Source: Caldisericales bacterium (GTDB taxonomy: Bacteria; Caldisericota; Caldisericia; Caldisericales; Caldisericaceae). Taken from it: a stretch of 64,000 bases of DNA. The stretch spans positions 51,218 through 115,217 of the forward strand of contig WFZA01000058.1 of assembly GCA_015489815.1 (NCBI GenBank). Reading direction: 5' to 3'. Of this stretch, positions 8,344 through 17,682 are shown one piece after another. Every line of letters begins with the position of its first letter. The first letter of the stretch is position 1. Both the position numbers and the translations under genes were made by a program. A model generated the notes under the pieces. The model saw nothing but the letters and a program-made list of their open reading frames with translations, was not told the DNA's origin and searched no databases.

Positions 8344-10629
8344 ATAGCGGGAGTCGTAATAGACGGTCTTTACATTAAAAGGGATCTGTTTTATTACGAA
8401 ATTCCTGCAAATCTCGTTGATAAAGCTCTTATTGGGGCAAAAGTTGTTGTACCATTCGGACCGAGAGACGAATTTCGGTCCGGTTTTTTATTTTCTATAG
8501 AAAAATCTAATCTCCAAAAAAACCTTAAGGAAATAAAAGAAATTTCTAATTCGAGAATTTTTGATTTAGAAACACGCGACCTTTTATTATTTACTGCAGA
8601 AAAGTACTTTGTTCCCCTACACATATTAATAAATAAGGTTCTTAAGAATTTTTCCCTTGAGATATTCCGCAAGTACATTATTTGTCAGGATTGTGAGAGA
8701 TTAAAGTCCAGGCTCTCAAATTTTTCGGATAAAAAAAGACAAATTTCTAATTTTGTCCTTAATCGTAAAATATTTCCCGTGTCTTTGTTGAGGCGTTACT
8801 TTGGAGAGAGCTATGGGCCAGTTCTCAGAGAACTGGAAGAAGAGGGAGTTATTACGAGAAATACCATAGTTGAGAAATTTTCAAAAAGATACCTCTCTAT
8901 AAATAAGCCCCGTGAGTATCTTAATTCTGTCGTAGAGTCAATATCTGATAAAAAATTGCTTAATGCCGTAGTGTCTGTATTAGGACGGCTGATAAGTGCA
9001 AAGAGTCCTGTTAGGGAAGATGTTGCAAAAAAGGGTATTCCTTACGGACGAAAAGCTATAGATTTTCTTGTTTCAAAAAGCGTCGTATCTGAACGGTACT
9101 CTGCTGAATCTAATGTATCTACTGATAAAAAGTACACGATGAGTGTCCTTTGCCTGGGTTCCCTTTCCGAAAGAGCAAAAAAAATTGCCAAAATTATAAA
9201 GCACAGTAGCAGTAATAAAACTTTGATTGTTTTTCCGGAACTTTCCACGATAGAGAAAGTGAAAGATTTTTATAAAGCAGAATTTGGTGAAAGTGTTTTC
9301 GTCTGGGACGGAGGCAGTAAGAGAAAGCTTTTTGAAGCAATATACTGGCAAAATAAGACTGTTATACTTGCAACAGCGCCAGCTCTATTTGTTCGAATCC
9401 CAAATTTATCCGTTTTAGTTATCGAGGATGCTTCTTCAAAGTATTTTGAGAATAGAAATTTTTTAATGTTCGATGTGCGGCCTATTTCGATTAAAAAGGC
9501 CCAAATGGAGAAGCTATCTTTGATTTTTTCTACTGCAGTGCCTACTACAGAAGTGTACTATTTATTGGATAAAGGTTTGGCGAAAAAAAATGTTATCCAT
9601 AATAAAAAAGTTTACCATTCGTTGCATATCGTTGACATGAGAAATGAATTTAAGAAACGCAATTACAAGATGTTGTCCATGGTAGTCCAGAGGAAAATGC
9701 GGAGTGTTCTAAACGGCGGAGGAAATATAGCGCTTTTATTAAATAGAAAAAGTTATTCTACATTTGTAATGTGCAGGGAATGTGGATATGTGTTGCGTTG
9801 CCCGAATTGCAATGTGCCATTGTATTACGATAAAGATAGAAATAAATTATTTTGTCCTATGTGTGGATATGAGACGAATCCGCCAGATGTTTGTCCGCGC
9901 TGTGGTAGCCCAAGTATTGCTTATTTTGCTGGTGGATTGCAAAAATTGAAAGAACAAATCTTAGACTTATTTCCTGGCTTTAAGATTGTAGAACTAACCA
10001 GTGACATTAAGTCGCGCGATTTACTCTGGCGATCCTCAAATTACAGTAAAACAATTTTTATTGGCACTGAATACCTACTCAGCCATCTTACATTAGAAGA
10101 AATAGGTTTGTTTGCGTTTGTTAGTATAGATATATTTTTAAATCATTACGGATTTAACGCCTCAGAAGAAACATTTTCATTGATAGCAAAGTCTCTTTTA
10201 GAGACGAAGAAAGGGGAAGTCTTTGTTCAAACATATGTCCCGGACAACTTTGTATTTAAGGCTGCTGAAACTATAGACTGCAACAAGTTTTTTAACGAAG
10301 ACCTTTCTTTAAGGAGTGTTATGAAGTACCCGCCGTTTTTAAATTTAGTTGTTTTTACATTCTCTGGTAAAGATGTTGAGGAAGTAAACGACCTTGCTAA
10401 AAGTTTTAAGAATGCTTTAGAGAAAATTTTAGGTAAAGAGATAGATATTTTTGGTCCTTCTCCTTCTGTGATAGAAAAAAGAAAGGGCTTACACTTTGTC
10501 GAGGTAATGCTAAAGATTAAGAATTTAAAAAGGGAAGTAAGAGATTTATTTGTGAAATTTTCTGGCGAATCAAGTAGAATTGGCATTTCCGCATGTTCTT
10601 ACCTTGCAGTTAAAGAATATGTGGAGTAG
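8344..10629 (+). CDS. priA: PriA-like replication restart protein lacking helicase motifs
   Basis: Primosomal protein N' family, about 761 residues. The N-terminal DNA-binding domain (YYEIPANL...GAKVVVPFGPR) and the insert with eight zinc-binding cysteines (CRECGYVLRCPNC, then CPMCGY and CPRCGS) are intact. The ATPase core is not: where Walker A should be there is CLGSLSERAKKI, the DEEH box is EDAS, and the C-terminal GRAGR helicase motif is gone. This resembles the ATPase-dead PriA of Actinobacteria, so it probably acts as a structural restart factor. Start: ATA at 8344, 6 nt after AAGGGA (8332-8337), fits homologues best. TTG at 8320, inside metK and without SD, is the alternative. Confidence 0.85.
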   Translation: MAGVVIDGLYIKRDLFYYEIPANLVDKALIGAKVVVPFGPRDEFRSGFLFSIEKSNLQKNLKEIKEISNSRIFDLETRDLLLFTAEKYFVPLHILINKVLKNFSLEIFRKYIICQDCERLKSRLSNFSDKKRQISNFVLNRKIFPVSLLRRYFGESYGPVLRELEEEGVITRNTIVEKFSKRYLSINKPREYLNSVVESISDKKLLNAVVSVLGRLISAKSPVREDVAKKGIPYGRKAIDFLVSKSVVSERYSAESNVSTDKKYTMSVLCLGSLSERAKKIAKIIKHSSSNKTLIVFPELSTIEKVKDFYKAEFGESVFVWDGGSKRKLFEAIYWQNKTVILATAPALFVRIPNLSVLVIEDASSKYFENRNFLMFDVRPISIKKAQMEKLSLIFSTAVPTTEVYYLLDKGLAKKNVIHNKKVYHSLHIVDMRNEFKKRNYKMLSMVVQRKMRSVLNGGGNIALLLNRKSYSTFVMCRECGYVLRCPNCNVPLYYDKDRNKLFCPMCGYETNPPDVCPRCGSPSIAYFAGGLQKLKEQILDLFPGFKIVELTSDIKSRDLLWRSSNYSKTIFIGTEYLLSHLTLEEIGLFAFVSIDIFLNHYGFNASEETFSLIAKSLLETKKGEVFVQTYVPDNFVFKAAETIDCNKFFNEDLSLRSVMKYPPFLNLVVFTFSGKDVEEVNDLAKSFKNALEKILGKEIDIFGPSPSVIEKRKGLHFVEVMLKIKNLKREVRDLFVKFSGESSRIGISACSYLAVKEYVE

Positions 10630-10653
10630 GCAGCGTGTTGTTGCGCCTACTCC
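10623..10653. terminator. Hairpin between convergent priA and htrA
   Basis: GGAGTAGGC (10623-10631) pairs with GCCTACTCC (10645-10653). The priA stop codon lies inside the left arm. There is no long T-run on either side, so termination efficiency is uncertain. Confidence 0.5.
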
Positions 10654-10665
10654 AATAAATAACTT

Positions 10666-11868
10666 CTATGGTCCGAAATTAAAGAACGGTGCAAGAGGAT
10701 TATTGTCCTTATTTTTCTTTTGCTGTGGTACAGGCTGTGCCTGTAAGACTACCTCCAATCTCAATGTTTCGCTTAAACCTTTTCGTGCTATTTCTACAAT
10801 AATGTGATCGCCTACATTATGCGAGCGTATAATGTTTATTAACTCATCTGAGGTTTTTACGGGTTTTCCATCTATCGAAACTATAATATCTCCCTGTTTT
10901 ATGCCTGCTTTGTCAGCTGCTGACCCTTTTATTACTTTTGCAACTAATACTCCTGGCCTATATTTTATATGAAGTTGGTCGGCGATTTCGGGAGTCATTG
11001 TTGTCACTTCTACGCCAAGGAAAGGCCATTCGACTTTTCCGTTTTTCAGGATGCTATCTATAACTTTCTTGCAGGTATTGGAAGATACAGCAAACCCCAA
11101 CCCCTGTGCATTTTCGTATATCATGGTGTTGATACCGATAACTTTTCCATCCAACGAAACGAGTGGCCCTCCACTATTCCCCGGGTTAATTGCAGCATCT
11201 GTTTGAATAACTCCGTGCATCGTCTTGTTTCCTACATTAATATTTCTTTCAAGTGCACTTACCACTCCAACTGTTACGGTGTGGTCGAGTCCATACGGAT
11301 TTCCGATTGCGACTACGAACTGCCCTACTTTTAATTTTGAAGAATCTCCTAATTCGACATATGGTAAGTTGTTTGCGTTGATTTTTACTAGAGCAACATC
11401 ACTTATTGGATCGGCTCCAACAACCTTTCCTTTGTATGTTTTTCCGTTGCTCAATGTCACTTCTATTTTACTTGCATCTTCAATTACATGATTATTTGTC
11501 AAAATAAGCCCGTCTGGCCGTATAATGACTCCAGAGCCGAGTCCTTGCTGTGGTACGACCTGCAAGAAGAAGTAATCCAATACTTCTTTTGTTGATACTA
11601 TCCTTACAACTGCAGGTGATACTTTTTGGACGACATTTTCTACTGCTAATTCGATGGAAGGCTGCGTTGAATTTGAGGTGCTGGTTGCGGGCTGAGATGT
11701 AGTATTTTGCGATGGACTACTTTGTAATGCAACTGTCTTTTGCGTCCACGGGAAGAGTTTCGGATTCTGGAATACGAGGTAAGTACCAAAGATTCCACCT
11801 ATTATGCCTCCAATAATGATACCGATGATAAGTCCTACGAGCCAATTTCTTTGATGCATTTCTTCCAT
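10666..11868 (-). CDS. HtrA/DegP-family serine protease, membrane-anchored
   Basis: Envelope quality-control protease, 400 residues. One N-terminal transmembrane helix (residues 10-33) is followed by a Ser/Thr/Gln-rich linker (about 45-75) and the trypsin-like domain with the catalytic triad His127 (TNNHV), Asp157 (ISDVAL) and Ser232 (GNSGGP). A single C-terminal PDZ domain (about 275-380) contains the carboxylate-binding loop region GVLVAKVIKGSAADKAG. The ATG follows GGGAGGTG. It lies 26 nt behind the beta-CASP nuclease gene on the same strand, so the two are likely co-transcribed. Confidence 0.95.
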   Translation of the reverse strand: MEEMHQRNWLVGLIIGIIIGGIIGGIFGTYLVFQNPKLFPWTQKTVALQSSPSQNTTSQPATSTSNSTQPSIELAVENVVQKVSPAVVRIVSTKEVLDYFFLQVVPQQGLGSGVIIRPDGLILTNNHVIEDASKIEVTLSNGKTYKGKVVGADPISDVALVKINANNLPYVELGDSSKLKVGQFVVAIGNPYGLDHTVTVGVVSALERNINVGNKTMHGVIQTDAAINPGNSGGPLVSLDGKVIGINTMIYENAQGLGFAVSSNTCKKVIDSILKNGKVEWPFLGVEVTTMTPEIADQLHIKYRPGVLVAKVIKGSAADKAGIKQGDIIVSIDGKPVKTSDELINIIRSHNVGDHIIVEIARKGLSETLRLEVVLQAQPVPQQKKNKDNNPLAPFFNFGP

Positions 11869-11894
11869 TTTTTCACCTCCCTATTAAATTTTAT

Positions 11895-13346
11895 TTAAAA
11901 TGTTATAGTTGCGCCTTCGTTAACTATTTTAACTTTATCTCCGAATTCTTTCAGGTATTCTTCTGGATGTTCCGTATGGACCGGAATAATAATTTTTGGG
12001 TTTATCGTATAAACAATCTTAAACAAATCTTCTTTTCTTGCGTGGCCTGAAGCATGTATGTGTTCTTTTGGGTATAGATTAAAAAGCTTTAACCAGTTGT
12101 TCATTCTCCATTCGTCTATTTCCTGTTCTTCTGTGTGGGCCTCTGAAGAGGAATGAATGTATTTGCTTCCCTTTTGAGGTCTAAGGTCTACCAGTTCTTG
12201 AAGGTCCCAGTATCTCATCACAAACACAAATGCATTTTCGTTTTCTCTGATGTCTTTCGCTTTTACGACCTTCGGCTTCATTGAGAGTATTTCTTTAATC
12301 CACTTTTCGCTATAGTCCTTTTCGGCATAAGTCCCGCTTTTTCTTTTTTTAATGTAGACATAAATGTTTTCATCAGTAATGTCAGGTACATCCATTCCTG
12401 CTTTATTCATACTGTGGATTAGATAGGCATCTTTCATCGTAATGACGAATTTTCTTCCTATTTCCTTTGACAGTATATAAAATGTCATAAAACGGTTAAC
12501 ATCTCGTATCGAAAAGTCTGCAAATATAAGGCCTGAAGTTTTTTTCATAACTTCGCCTGCTTTTTGGTAAACTTTTTCTTCAGTCCAGAATTCTCTATTT
12601 GTATCTTTACCTCTTAGGTTAGTTCCTTCAATTATGAGAATGTCTGGGTTGAACTTTGAGGCCGACACCATAAAATTTTCGGTATCTTTTTTGTTTTTTC
12701 CATGTAACCTTAAGTCTCCTGTATATACTATACTACCCTCATTTCCTGTAAATACAAACCCATGTGCACCTGGGACAGAATGATCCACTGGATATGTAAA
12801 TACTTTAACATTGCCAAAGTTCATTTCCGGGGTAATGTGTATAGCTTTATGTTCTCCATAGTAACCAGGTGTTTTCCAGCTTCCTACTGCTGGTCGTCTA
12901 ATAAATTTAAATATAGAAGTTTCAAACTTTGTAACTGAAACTTCTTCCATCGCTCGTAGGAGCGACTCCGTAATCTTCGAGGTGTAGATGGGAATTTCTT
13001 CTCGAATAAAGGAAATGTATCCTGAATGGTCGAAGTGTGCGTGACTAAGAAATATTCCATCTGCATAGTTTTCTTCGTTTCCACTTCCAAGGTCATTGGT
13101 TCCTTCTGAAGATAGCATTTTGACCAAGTCTTTTCTATAAAGCCCCTTTATCTTAGGTATAAGCCCCAGGAAAAATAGATCTCCTATCCCGTTAGCGACG
13201 CGCGGGTTTAAAAATTCTTCAAAAAAGAAGTTCCGTTTTTTGTAGTTCATACCAAAGTCCAGAAAGAACTTCTTTTTTGAAATTTCTAATAATATTTTTG
13301 TACCACCTATTTCTTTAACTCCGTCGTAGAATGTTATTTTTCCCAT
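11895..13346 (-). CDS. Beta-CASP metallo-beta-lactamase-fold nuclease (RNase J-like)
   Basis: Two-metal hydrolase of 483 residues. The metal motif is SHAHFDHSG; later ligands sit in YTGDLRL and the C-terminal PVHTEHPEEY. The stretch SGHARKEDLF preceding it is typical of beta-CASP RNases such as RNase J. It lacks the C-terminal extension of full-length RNase J, so it belongs to a shorter subgroup whose RNA substrate is unknown. ATG at 13346 (or GTG at 13349) has no SD, while TATAAT lies only 8 nt upstream, so the mRNA is probably leaderless. It heads an operon with htrA. Confidence 0.85.
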   Translation of the reverse strand: MGKITFYDGVKEIGGTKILLEISKKKFFLDFGMNYKKRNFFFEEFLNPRVANGIGDLFFLGLIPKIKGLYRKDLVKMLSSEGTNDLGSGNEENYADGIFLSHAHFDHSGYISFIREEIPIYTSKITESLLRAMEEVSVTKFETSIFKFIRRPAVGSWKTPGYYGEHKAIHITPEMNFGNVKVFTYPVDHSVPGAHGFVFTGNEGSIVYTGDLRLHGKNKKDTENFMVSASKFNPDILIIEGTNLRGKDTNREFWTEEKVYQKAGEVMKKTSGLIFADFSIRDVNRFMTFYILSKEIGRKFVITMKDAYLIHSMNKAGMDVPDITDENIYVYIKKRKSGTYAEKDYSEKWIKEILSMKPKVVKAKDIRENENAFVFVMRYWDLQELVDLRPQKGSKYIHSSSEAHTEEQEIDEWRMNNWLKLFNLYPKEHIHASGHARKEDLFKIVYTINPKIIIPVHTEHPEEYLKEFGDKVKIVNEGATITF

Positions 13347-13354
13347 CACAAAAA

Positions 13355-13360
13355 ATTATA
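13355..13360 (-). promoter_or_regulatory. -10 box, leaderless promoter of the beta-CASP nuclease gene
   Basis: TATAAT on the minus strand with 8 nt to the ATG and no SD in between. A TTCACA lies 19 bp upstream as possible -35. Transcription would start at or next to the start codon. Confidence 0.5.
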
Positions 13361-14155
13361 TCACAAAATTTGAAAATATTGTGAATATTTATAAGGTTTA
13401 AATTCTTGCCTAATAAAGGTCTCTCAGTTTTTTATGTGTTTACAAAACATCCTTGTTTTCGTAGAGTTTGTTGATTGAGTGTGTATTATTAACTCTTAGC
13501 AGATAAAATTCTTTTAATTTGAAGACCTGCGTGCAGAGATTAGTTTCCGTTCTAACATCTATATAGTGTTTGCATTAAAGAACATAAGGATTAATTTAAA
13601 AAGTGGTTCATGGAGAAAAATTACACCTAACCAACCCTGTATTTATCAGGGTTAATTCAAAACATGCCATTTAAATGCCCGTAGAGGCAAATCTTGAGAA
13701 AAATCGGGTAAATATACCTGCAAAACCGCTTAAAACGCCTTATTTTAGGGCATACGAAAATTGCAACAAAGCCTGTATTCATCAGAGTTTCTTAAAAATC
13801 ACTTTGAAATTATCAATTTGAATAAAACTCTCAAAAATAGGAGCCCGCATAAATAGAGGCTTTCTTAACTGACAAAAACAGGCAAAATTCGGCGAAAAGC
13901 GAAAAATTGTTCGCATATATAAAAATGCCATAAAAGCCTGTAAAAATCGTGATTATTGCTACTTTTCGTGGGAGTTACCTGGTATGTTTGAAGCGCTTGC
14001 AATGAATGTCTGTTTACATGCCGATTCATTCTATGTTTGTGATCGTTTGAAAACAAAGAGTCTTCTTTTAGTAGAAACAAATATTTGTTTAAGCCTGTAT
14101 GAAGTACAATTATAGTTTAGATAAAATCATTTTGCTGTCTTTTATGAGAATATTT
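13361..14155. other. Gene-free structured region (about 790 bp)
   Basis: No convincing gene was found. It holds an AACCCTG/CAGGGTT hairpin (13633-13653), a near-copy of its 18-bp core at 13772-13789 (CCTGTATTYATCAGRGTT), an AATGAAT/ATTCATT stem (14001-14007 with 14024-14030) and the palindrome AAACAAATATTTGTTT (14075-14090). Further copies of the short word GCCTGTA occur at about 13936 and 14094. It could be decayed sequence, a dispersed repeat or an untranslated RNA. An 81-codon frame without a good start (13873-14115, +) is present but unsupported. Confidence 0.4.
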
Positions 14156-14902
14156 TTAATCTTTGTTTATCTCAAATATGTATTTTTGGTTTGCTTTAAC
14201 AAATTTACCGTAATCACCCTTTTTCAAGGCATGTTTTGCTCGTTCGATATTCTTTGTCTTCATGGAAGCAATGTGCGTTATACCAGTTCCTTTAAGCAGT
14301 TCTGGTAGAATTTGTCCTGTTGCTCCAACAAGAATAATACTTTTTGCATTTTTGGAGCGTTCCACGATAAGGTCAATTGTGTTATTAACCAGTACAGATG
14401 CAGTTGAGATCACGATGTCCATTTCTGGAAGCATTGAATATTCAAGTGTGTCGCTTAATACCTCTTCGTGCCATAATCTGGTATTTCTTTCAAATACATA
14501 AATATTTTTCCCGTTTTCTTTTAGTTTTTTTACTACTGGCGGCATATTTCCTATAACGCCGACTTTGCCGTTTAAATGGGTTATTATTTCGTTTATATCC
14601 ATTTGCATGCTGTTACTAATGTTTATGTAGTACTGAGATACTGCATTTACCGTTGCAAGTGCAAGTGTTCTTTCGATTATATTTTTAGATTCGATCGCGT
14701 TAATAAATGTTGAAATTGACACATCGTGGAAGCTGTTTTCGTAGTGCTGAACTTCCTCGGGTATGGTCATTGCAACCCCCATAGAACATTGGCCATCTTT
14801 TTCTACGATTACATACGAATATGGCAACCCAAAAGAAAAATCTTCAATGGAAAAACCGTCAGATATTGTTTTTACTCGCTCCTTTATAACATTGAAAATC
14901 AT
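14156..14902 (-). CDS. DUF364/DUF4213-family putative heavy-metal chelation protein
   Basis: A 248-residue cytosolic protein with an N-terminal DUF4213-like part (GFSIEDFSFGLPYSYVIV) and a C-terminal Rossmann-like DUF364 part (GKVGVIGNMPPVV, DIVISTASVLVNNTID, SIILVGATGQILPELL). Family members are thought to bind metals or metallo-ligands and usually sit beside FecCD-type importers, as here. It is the last gene of the importer operon, 14 nt after the ATPase, with SD AAGGAG. The biochemical activity is not established. Confidence 0.75.
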   Translation of the reverse strand: MIFNVIKERVKTISDGFSIEDFSFGLPYSYVIVEKDGQCSMGVAMTIPEEVQHYENSFHDVSISTFINAIESKNIIERTLALATVNAVSQYYINISNSMQMDINEIITHLNGKVGVIGNMPPVVKKLKENGKNIYVFERNTRLWHEEVLSDTLEYSMLPEMDIVISTASVLVNNTIDLIVERSKNAKSIILVGATGQILPELLKGTGITHIASMKTKNIERAKHALKKGDYGKFVKANQKYIFEINKD

Positions 14903-14916
14903 TTTTGGCTCCTTTG

Positions 14917-15684
14917 CTATAGTAATTTCTCTGGAATTATAAATCTTTTATTTCCTAGCTTTACAAGTCGTGACTTAAGAGAATAAAGAAGATCTATGTT
15001 TTCTTCGGTAATTACCTCGTCTGTATTTCCGTTTTTTAGTATTGTTCCTTCTTTTAGCAAAAAAACTTTGTCGCAAAAACTTAACGCAAGATTTGGATCG
15101 TGTAATGAAACGAGAACAAGTTTCTTAAATCTTTTTGCAATTTTATTTATTACAGTAAGAACAATTAGTTGGTTTCTAAAATCTAAAAAAGAGGTAGGTT
15201 CGTCAAATAACATTAGTTGTCCATTTTGCGATAACGCTCTTGCAATGAGCGTCAGCCTTTTTTCGCCACCACTTAATGAAGTAAACGGTATGTTTTCAAA
15301 CTTTGCAAGCTTTAGAGTCTGAATGGCTTTTTTTGTTTCTTCAACATCGTCTTTTTTAGGTCCTTCAAGTATGTTTATGTGTGGATTTCTACCCATAAGA
15401 ACTATTTCAAATACTGTGTAAGGAAAGTTTACAGAAAATTCTTGGGGTGCATACGAAACAAACTTTGCTCTTTCCTTGAAGTCGAGTTTTTCTACATCCT
15501 TTCCATTTAGTTGAATTTCTCCTGCTCTTGGATTAAGGATGCCAGCTATACACTTGAGAAGGGTGGACTTGCCAGCACCGTTTGGTCCAAGCAAACATCC
15601 TATCCCACCGGTAAGTTGTAGATCTATGTTTTTAAGAATCTCTTTTTTGTCGTATGAAAAGTAAAGATGTTTAATTTTTAACAT
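14917..15684 (-). CDS. FecE/BtuD-type ABC transporter ATP-binding protein
   Basis: A 255-residue ATPase of an iron-siderophore/cobalamin/oxyanion importer. Walker A is GPNGAGKSTLL, the Q-loop is APQEF, the signature is LSGGEKR, Walker B is LMLFDEPTSFLD and the switch is SLHDPNL. The ATG at 15684 has AGGAGA 7 nt upstream; an in-frame TTG at 15702 lacks support. It overlaps the end of the permease gene by 14 nt. The ligand cannot be assigned from the ATPase. Confidence 0.92.
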   Translation of the reverse strand: MLKIKHLYFSYDKKEILKNIDLQLTGGIGCLLGPNGAGKSTLLKCIAGILNPRAGEIQLNGKDVEKLDFKERAKFVSYAPQEFSVNFPYTVFEIVLMGRNPHINILEGPKKDDVEETKKAIQTLKLAKFENIPFTSLSGGEKRLTLIARALSQNGQLMLFDEPTSFLDFRNQLIVLTVINKIAKRFKKLVLVSLHDPNLALSFCDKVFLLKEGTILKNGNTDEVITEENIDLLYSLKSRLVKLGNKRFIIPEKLL

Positions 15685-16615
15685 ACTTAAATCTCCTGGC
15701 AAGTATCAGTATAAGCAGAGGTGCTCCGATTAGTGATGTAATAACGCTAATAGGTAGTTCTGTTGCTGCTATTGAGCGAGCTATGTCGTCACAGAATAGT
15801 AGCAAAGTCGCTCCAACAAAAGCAGATGCAGGAACGAGCCTTCTATTGTCATAGCCTACTAATAATCTTGCGATGTGCGGGGATACTAGCCCTATCCATC
15901 CTATTATTCCTCCTATTGCCGTTGCAGAAGAAACCGAAAGTGCTGCAAGAACAATGATAACTTTTCTGTAAATGTTTACATTTAAGCCAAGTGATTTTGC
16001 TTCGCTATCGCCTAACGAAAGTATATTAAATGGCCAGCGTAAGAGAACTATTCCTGTAATTCCTATTGATATTGGAAAAAGCAGGAATAAAAGATCCTTC
16101 CATCTCATTCCTGAAAAACTACCAAGCAGCCAGAAAACTATTGTAGGTAATTTATCGTATGGGTCGGCCATATACTTTGCCATACCTACCATTGAAGTAA
16201 ACAATGCAGACACCGCAATGCCGGCAAGTAATAACCCTACTATACCGTTGCCTACTAATTTGCTCATTTTGTACGCAATAGTTACTGCGATAATCCCAAA
16301 GATAAAGGAAGATAACTGTATGTATAAGGGATTAAAAGAAAAAAACAGGATTGCAAGTACTGCTCCAAAGGCTGCACCACTACTTGCTCCTACAATATTA
16401 GGGCCTGCCAGGTAATTTCTGAACAAATTCTGAAACGCGAGTCCTGCAAGCGAAAGCCCTGCTCCTGCAAGTGACGCAATTATTATTCGTGGCAGTCTAA
16501 CATCGAGTAGAATAGTTTTGCTTAATGTAGAAAAGTGCAATGGATTAAGTAACAACCTTCCTGCAAATAACGAACCGATAAACACGAGGATGTATAGCGT
16601 TAAAAATTTTTTCAA
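15671..16615 (-). CDS. FecCD-family ABC transporter permease
   Basis: A 314-residue membrane protein with 8-10 predicted spans. Family motifs include DVRLPRIIIASLAGAGLSLA near the N-terminus, NYLAGPNIVGASSGA, and the coupling motif GWIGLVSPHIARLLVG. The start overlaps the end of the substrate-binding protein gene by 4 nt. It forms the channel of the importer with the ATPase downstream. Confidence 0.93.
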   Translation of the reverse strand: MKKFLTLYILVFIGSLFAGRLLLNPLHFSTLSKTILLDVRLPRIIIASLAGAGLSLAGLAFQNLFRNYLAGPNIVGASSGAAFGAVLAILFFSFNPLYIQLSSFIFGIIAVTIAYKMSKLVGNGIVGLLLAGIAVSALFTSMVGMAKYMADPYDKLPTIVFWLLGSFSGMRWKDLLFLLFPISIGITGIVLLRWPFNILSLGDSEAKSLGLNVNIYRKVIIVLAALSVSSATAIGGIIGWIGLVSPHIARLLVGYDNRRLVPASAFVGATLLLFCDDIARSIAATELPISVITSLIGAPLLILILARRFKYVKN

Positions 16616-17682
16616 TTCAAGTCTCCTACTATTTTTATTTTGTCTATATCGAGGTTATAGAATTTTTTGTAGAAATTTGCTGCTTCTTCTTTTACACTTA
16701 AGTTGCCGAAAATTTCAGGATGTATTGTTTTAGCCATCCAGTATAAACCCAGTATCCACTTTGGAGCAGGATAGTCCCAGCTTTCACCATCATTGGGCAT
16801 GGCGTAAACCTTTCCTGATTTTACGGCCCTTATGTTTTTCCACGCAATATCGTTCATTATCGTTTTTTTAAGATCTTCGCTTGTGTATTTAAGGGAATAG
16901 CTTACTGTAATTATTATGTCGGGATCCCATTTTGCTGCTTGCTCGACATTTACAACATTCCATCCGCCAGGAAGTGTATTTGATACACTTTCACCGCCCG
17001 CCATATTTATAATTGTGTTCTGAAAGTATTCCTTTCCTGGTACTTTTAAGGCTTTACTTCTCATACTGTACTCTACGAGCATAACTTTTGGTTTATTTTT
17101 GATTGTATTTGTTTTGTCCAATATTTTCTGCATATTTTCGTCGTAGTAATCGATAATTGAGCGTACTCTCTGTTCGTCATTTAATATTTTACTTAATATC
17201 TCAATACTTTTAATGTAGTTTTCAGGCGTTTCCATGTTTAATGTAATTATTGGTATTTTAAGATCCCCAAGTTGTTTTTTAATCTGTTCACTATTCCAAA
17301 ATGCTGCAATTACGAGATCAGGATTAATCTTTGCTATTTCTTCTACATTAGAGCCATTTGGAGATGTAACTAATTTCATTTTTTTTGATACATCCGGGTA
17401 GGCTAACTTTATAAAGGCATCGTTTACTGCCATTTTTGTACTTCCAAAAACTTCATCTCCTTCGCCCATAAGAAACAGTGTTTGAGTAGCAAGCCCATAC
17501 ATTGAAACAATTTTCTGAACGGGTTGCTTAACTTTTATTTCTGTACCTGAGAAGTCTGTTATTGTAATAGTTTTTGTGTTTTTACTTGATAGTTGTTTAC
17601 TCGAACAACCAGAAAGTGCAGATAGGGAAAACAGGATAGTTAAAGCAACTACGATAATTCTTAGAATTGTTTTCCTATACAT
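16612..17682 (-). CDS. FecB/BtuF-type substrate-binding lipoprotein
   Basis: A 356-residue exported binding protein. A signal sequence ends in the lipobox LSGC (Cys26), followed by a Ser/Lys-rich linker and the helical-backbone binding fold (VQKIVSMYGLATQTLFLMG; NPDLVIAAFWN; WDPDIIITVS). SD AGGAGGT precedes the ATG. The start overlaps the upstream MobA-like gene by 8 nt. The ligand could be a siderophore, cobalamin, haem, or molybdate/tungstate as in FecB-like MolA proteins. Confidence 0.9.
   Translation of the reverse strand: MYRKTILRIIVVALTILFSLSALSGCSSKQLSSKNTKTITITDFSGTEIKVKQPVQKIVSMYGLATQTLFLMGEGDEVFGSTKMAVNDAFIKLAYPDVSKKMKLVTSPNGSNVEEIAKINPDLVIAAFWNSEQIKKQLGDLKIPIITLNMETPENYIKSIEILSKILNDEQRVRSIIDYYDENMQKILDKTNTIKNKPKVMLVEYSMRSKALKVPGKEYFQNTIINMAGGESVSNTLPGGWNVVNVEQAAKWDPDIIITVSYSLKYTSEDLKKTIMNDIAWKNIRAVKSGKVYAMPNDGESWDYPAPKWILGLYWMAKTIHPEIFGNLSVKEEAANFYKKFYNLDIDKIKIVGDLN

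Noticed and set aside
9391..9405. tRNA T-loop-like GTTCGAATCC
   Set aside because: Inside priA coding sequence, with no acceptor or anticodon stems around it.
13636..14100. Repeated GCCTGTA-containing words as a possible CRISPR array
   Set aside because: Spacing is irregular (about 136, 164 and 158 bp) and only two copies are similar over 18 bp.
13873..14115. 81-codon open frame on the plus strand (from ATG 13984, 43 codons)
   Set aside because: No good start for the long form, weak SD, no recognisable motif, and the opposite strand is also open by chance.
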